NCBI GenBank assembly: GCA_032821775.1
Contig: JAVLRN010000006.1
Coordinates: forward strand, 2,232,001 to 2,296,000
Origin: Sanguinoderma infundibulare
Taxonomy: Eukaryota > Basidiomycota > Agaricomycetes > Polyporales > Polyporaceae
Direction of reading: 5' to 3'
DNA length: 64,000 nucleotides
Shown here: positions 60,832 to 64,000 of the stretch, in pieces
Numbering within the stretch: the stretch's first letter is position 1
Layout of the letters: the number at the start of each line of letters is the position of its first letter
Made by a program: the position numbers and the translations under genes
Notes under the pieces: generated by a model
Told to the model about the DNA's origin: nothing
The model's input: only the letters and a program-made list of their open reading frames with translations
Database searches by the model: none

Positions 60832-61757
60832 ATGAGCTTGAACACGGTCTTTCGTTCGAGCTGGCGTGCATTTCAGTGGAGGGCTCACCCGTGTCTTGCA
60901 CCCACACCAACACGCGTGCATGCTCGATATGCCTCGTCCACCATAGCGGTAAGTCCGTTGAAATGTCTCTTCTAGGTCCGCTGACTCTGGTATGCACTTC
61001 GCGTAGGCTCTTCAAGAAAAGTTCAGGGACCCAACCTCGCCCTACCATATTCCTCCAGGCACACAGGGCCCCGAGTCCCCAGACCCACCCGCGGAGGAGC
61101 CGGAGCAGCTATCGCCAGGAGAAGAGGGACGTGCGAAGCTTTTGGAGCTCGGATTTGATCCAGATAGCTTCTGGGAGCAGACAGTCGTATGGGGGGACCA
61201 CGATGCGTTCCAGTGAGTGTCGCCGCCTTCCTATCCGCACTCGTCTCAGCTGAACGTGTCCCCTCGAGTAGACACGTTAACAACGTACGCTACGGTACGT
61301 CCTCGCTCGATCTCACGTCGCCATATGCCCTTGCTCTTCCATGCCCTTATTCATATCGCCCACGTCTCCAGTGCGTTTCTTCGAGTCCGGCCGCATCCAC
61401 TGGATGCATGCCCTCGGTCTCGAGCTCGGCGGGCCCCAGAAAGCCGAACAGATGCTCCACGGCCAAGGCATTTCCCTCATATTAAAGTCCATCTCTATCG
61501 ACTACAAGGTCCCCGTCACCTACCCCGACACGCTCCTCGTCGCACACAAGCCGCACTTGGGACCTAACGCCAACCGCGTAGCAAAAACGCACTTCTTTAT
61601 GGAAGGCGCGATCTGGTCGTGCGCGCAGAGGCGGATCGTGACGGAGTGCGACTCGGTGCTAGTGTGGTATGATTACGACAAGCTGGCGAAGTGCGACCCG
61701 GGCGAGGTGGCGAAGGCGGCGATACAGAGGAGGATGAACTTGGGGTGTCGTGGGTAA
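60832..61757 (+). CDS. Hotdog-fold acyl thioesterase, probably mitochondrial
   Basis: Four exons (60832-60948, 61007-61212, 61272-61294, 61372-61757) give 243 residues. The N-terminus MSLNTVFRSSWRAFQWRAHP with several Arg and Ser and no acid is a likely mitochondrial presequence. The core motif is FWEQTVVWGDHDAFQ, then HVNNVRY supplied by a 23-nt exon, then VRFFESGRIHWMHAL, the 4HBT/YbgC-type signature with the catalytic Asp and His-Val-Asn-Asn. It continues ISLILKSISIDYKVPVTYP and ends AKAAIQRRMNLGCRG. This family hydrolyses acyl-CoA thioesters; the natural substrate is unknown. Missing the microexon would shift the frame and lose the active-site motif. A disabled copy of the last exon lies at 4925-5210. 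Confidence 0.85.
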
Positions 61758-61999
61758 GAGAGAGAGCTGTGATTTCCGTAGAGAGAGACGAATACATCGC
61801 TAAGCTGCATTGCGCCTGGTAGCGAAGTGTGCTCGTGCTGTTAGGAGACACAAAACTATCAACGACCTCAAGTTTCTGCGTCTCTAAATTCCTCCTGCAA
61901 AGTACGTGCGAAACTTTCATCCGCGCCTTCTCCAGCCTCCACATTCACTCACCCAAAACCAGATACGCAGGTCTTCACACCTACCACACAAAACTTACC

Positions 62000-62376
62000 A
62001 TGGCGGCTGAACAAGAGGGCGAAGGTGGCGAGGCTTTGGTCCTTTCGCAAGCACTGCTCAGGAGCATCGAGAAACACAGGTATGTTGTATACTAATCCAA
62101 TGTATCGGGAAGTGTCGGTAGTTGACAAGAAGTGACAGAATTCTCGACTCTGAGACAGTGAGTATCATCATTGGTGCATTCTTTTCCGACTCTGCTCACC
62201 GCACCCTAACTCGACCATCTTGAAACCTCGCTCATCAGAATCACAAGCATTATCGGAACCCACAAGAACGTCGTCCCTCCTGTGCTACGCCTTCCACCCG
62301 GAGGTCCTCGCAACCGTCTTTTCCCTCGTTCCCCGGTTACTTCTCAGGGGCTGCCGCGAGCGTCTCCGTTGCCTAA
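62000..62376 (+). CDS. Small unidentified protein, three exons
   Basis: Exon 1 (62000-62079) encodes MAAEQEGEGGEALVLSQALL then RSIEKH; exon 2 is 19 nt (62139-62157, RILDSET); exon 3 (62239-62376) gives HKHYRNPQERRPS and GYFSGAAASVSVA before a TAA. The ATG has an ideal context (ACCATGG) and the first two splices are canonical. The third exon is less sure: another frame (containing ITSIIGTHKNVVPPVL) also stays open and would need a different join. About 78 residues in the model shown; family not recognised. Confidence 0.4.
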
Positions 62377-64000
62377 TTGAGACGCTACAGCCTCTGGAAC
62401 CGCAACGCCGGACCTTACACACCACCATCAACCACGATGTGCATTCGCTATTCGTTGTCTATGTCTTCCTATTTACGGAGAGGCCTTCTGCATCCAAAAC
62501 TATTCTCCGCATGTCGATAAGATGTGGGGATGGGGATGGGGGTCAAAAGTTGCCGGTACGTATCCGTCCGGCGTACGAGTCACCTTTGAATGGATCAAAT
62601 TGATCTAGAGGTATGCCATTTTGGGTACAGAAAGACGTCGATGTGGACTGGCAGTTCTGATTCGTGCATGACCCCGTTTTTAAACCCCCTATCACGCCAT
62701 CCAGCGTCTTGACAATATGACGACAGTGACGAAGCCTGGCTGGAGCATTTTCGCGCCCCCTACGACGTTGATGGAGGAAGCCCAGTGGGAGCGTCGTTGC
62801 ACATCCATCACGCGTCTAGGCTCGCCATCTGGAGCCCAAACACTTCTCTGTCAGAGCCCCCAGCATCCACGGGGTTACAGCTGTTTTCAACTGACAGGAA
62901 ACACCTCGTTCATGTGGGCTAGACAGCTGACGTCGATGGGAGTCACAGACGCTCCGGTAACCCTGGTTCCAGTTCCCAGCGAGGCGCCGCGCCGACCGCA
63001 CTGGGGAGGCCACTGGGGTGTCCAACTGCCAGTCCCGTCGAAGTCGGGTAATATTCAACTAATCGACTTCCATAACCATCGAAGCTCACAAACCTTTACA
63101 GTGTATATTGGCTATGCTGTCGGTGCGCCACATTGTACACGAGGGTGGATTCTGTGTGTCATTCGCGGATCTTCCATGGTTCGCGCTCGCTTTAGAGATG
63201 AAATCGAGGGCCAAGGTGTCCTCTGCCAGGAGCTCCGGGGCACAGAGGTTTAGCCACCGGCCGCGTGTCATTGGCAAACACGCTGCGTATAAAACGAACA
63301 TGGCCCCGCGATGAACACTCAGCACACTCGCTCAGTACTCGACTGGTATGCTCCAACCCACCTCTTCATGCCCCCCCCCCTCCCCCCCGCCTCATTGATC
63401 ACCTCCCTCCAGTAACCCTCCGAACCTGTGCACGCCCGGCGGCTCGATCATGTATTAATACGAGACATGCCAGTCAGGGCCACCGTGGCCAGCAACAGAG
63501 ATCGTGGCTTATGCATGTGGCCGATTTCGTGCCAAATTCAAGATTATCCGGCCCAGTTATCTCTTACGTTTCACCAGGACTCTGAGCCGGTCCCTTCGTA
63601 TAAGTTTATAACATGACGTATCGAGCAAGCATTGAAATGCCGACGGGCGCCGTTGGGATATGCATGAGCTCTCCAAACGTCCAGACTTGAAAGCACGCAG
63701 TAGTACTCACTGCCCAAATATGTTGGAGATTGGAGGAGTTGGGCAAGCAGTTGCGCGAGCCCTTGTGTGTCGGACGGTCTCACTTCGAGTATGTTGGTCT
63801 CGGTTTCCTTTGTTCTCGCATATCTTGTTCGTTTCCTGTCTCTTATGTCTTGTAAACCGAGTATCTTGTTTGTTGTGCTTACTTATAGTTGGTATCCTTG
63901 TACCGCTCACCTCAGTCCCGCGTACACGCGTCTGACTGAGGTGAGCATTCCCCGCGACTACTCTAGACGTCTCGGATAACTGATTGTATTACTAGTTTAC
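62377..64000. other. Right-end region without a convincing gene
   Basis: About 1.6 kb. An uninterrupted plus-strand frame of 178 codons from an ATG (62717-63253) has no domain I recognise and no splice context. A C-rich run (nine and seven C residues) lies at 63371-63389. A perfect inverted repeat lies at 63905-63946. A TC/TT-rich stretch with many TTGTT motifs runs from 63800 to 63895. Confidence 0.4.
63905..63946. repeat. Perfect 13-bp inverted repeat
   Basis: GCTCACCTCAGTC (63905-63917) pairs exactly with GACTGAGGTGAGC (63934-63946) around a 16-nt loop that itself contains CGCG twice. It follows a T-rich tract. It could be a hairpin, a transcription-end structure, or an element end; which is not decided by the sequence. 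Confidence 0.6.

Noticed and set aside
62717..63253. Open frame of 178 codons starting with ATG
   Set aside because: No recognisable domain, no introns in an intron-rich genome, and no homologous pattern known to me; left as uncertain.
63371..63389. C-rich homopolymer run, and the similar G run near 17776
   Set aside because: Low-complexity runs are expected in GC-rich DNA and may be sequencing artefacts; no function inferred.

Overview
The window is nuclear DNA of a filamentous basidiomycete, most likely an Agaricomycete of the Polyporales type. The evidence is GC-rich coding sequence, many short introns of about 50-60 nt with GTRNGT...YAG ends, families typical of that group (DUF6534-like seven-helix protein, F-box and BTB expansions, Ser/Thr-rich GPI-anchored protein), and a eukaryotic tRNA with an intron. 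No bacterial, plasmid, viral or CRISPR signature was seen. Gene boundaries and splices were read by eye from protein similarity and consensus splice sites, so exon joins are models.

Layout from left to right: a truncated NADP-dependent medium-chain reductase (1-815, minus); an F-box-like protein (2179-3935); weak coding remnants and a broken copy of a thioesterase gene (4.1-5.2 kb); a BTB protein (5400-6461); a GPI-anchored surface protein (7661-8786); a C2H2 zinc-finger protein (9963-11476, minus); about 3 kb without a convincing gene; a 19-exon DUF6534-like membrane protein (14551-16982); a Ser/Pro-rich coiled-coil protein (17952-20773, minus); a UBXN1-like Cdc48 cofactor (21254-23234, minus); a Bet1/Sft1-type SNARE (23655-24196, minus) divergent from the oligosaccharyltransferase catalytic subunit STT3 (24483-27707); a conserved but unnamed C-terminal domain (29987-30462, minus); a PDI-family protein (31816-33575, minus) divergent from a Ran-binding-domain protein (34403-36399); an intronless basic/proline-rich protein (37834-39429); a HIRIP3-like histone chaperone (39945-41885); tRNA-Asp with an intron (42170-42261, minus); about 3.9 kb of gene-poor DNA; ESCRT-II subunit VPS25 (46167-47013); a RING protein (47645-48750, minus); two F-box genes, the first probably decayed (49.7-52.9 kb, minus); DGAT2 (53385-55637, minus); CDC48/p97 (56125-58947, minus); tubulin cofactor B (59449-60387, minus); the intact hotdog thioesterase (60832-61757); and a small unidentified gene (62000-62376).

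Much of the recognisable content serves the endomembrane system: STT3 glycosylates and PDI oxidises proteins in the ER, the Bet1/Sft1-like SNARE works at the Golgi, VPS25 in endosomal sorting, DGAT2 makes triacylglycerol at the ER, and CDC48 with its UBX-type cofactor extracts ubiquitylated proteins. These are housekeeping genes and their proximity need not be functional. I found no clear new multi-gene system. The most distinctive observations are microexons of 10-23 nt in three genes (in two cases at or next to catalytic motifs), an intra-window pseudogene of the thioesterase, a Ran-binding protein that seems to start with a membrane anchor, and a PDI with a low-complexity tail ending in TDEL.
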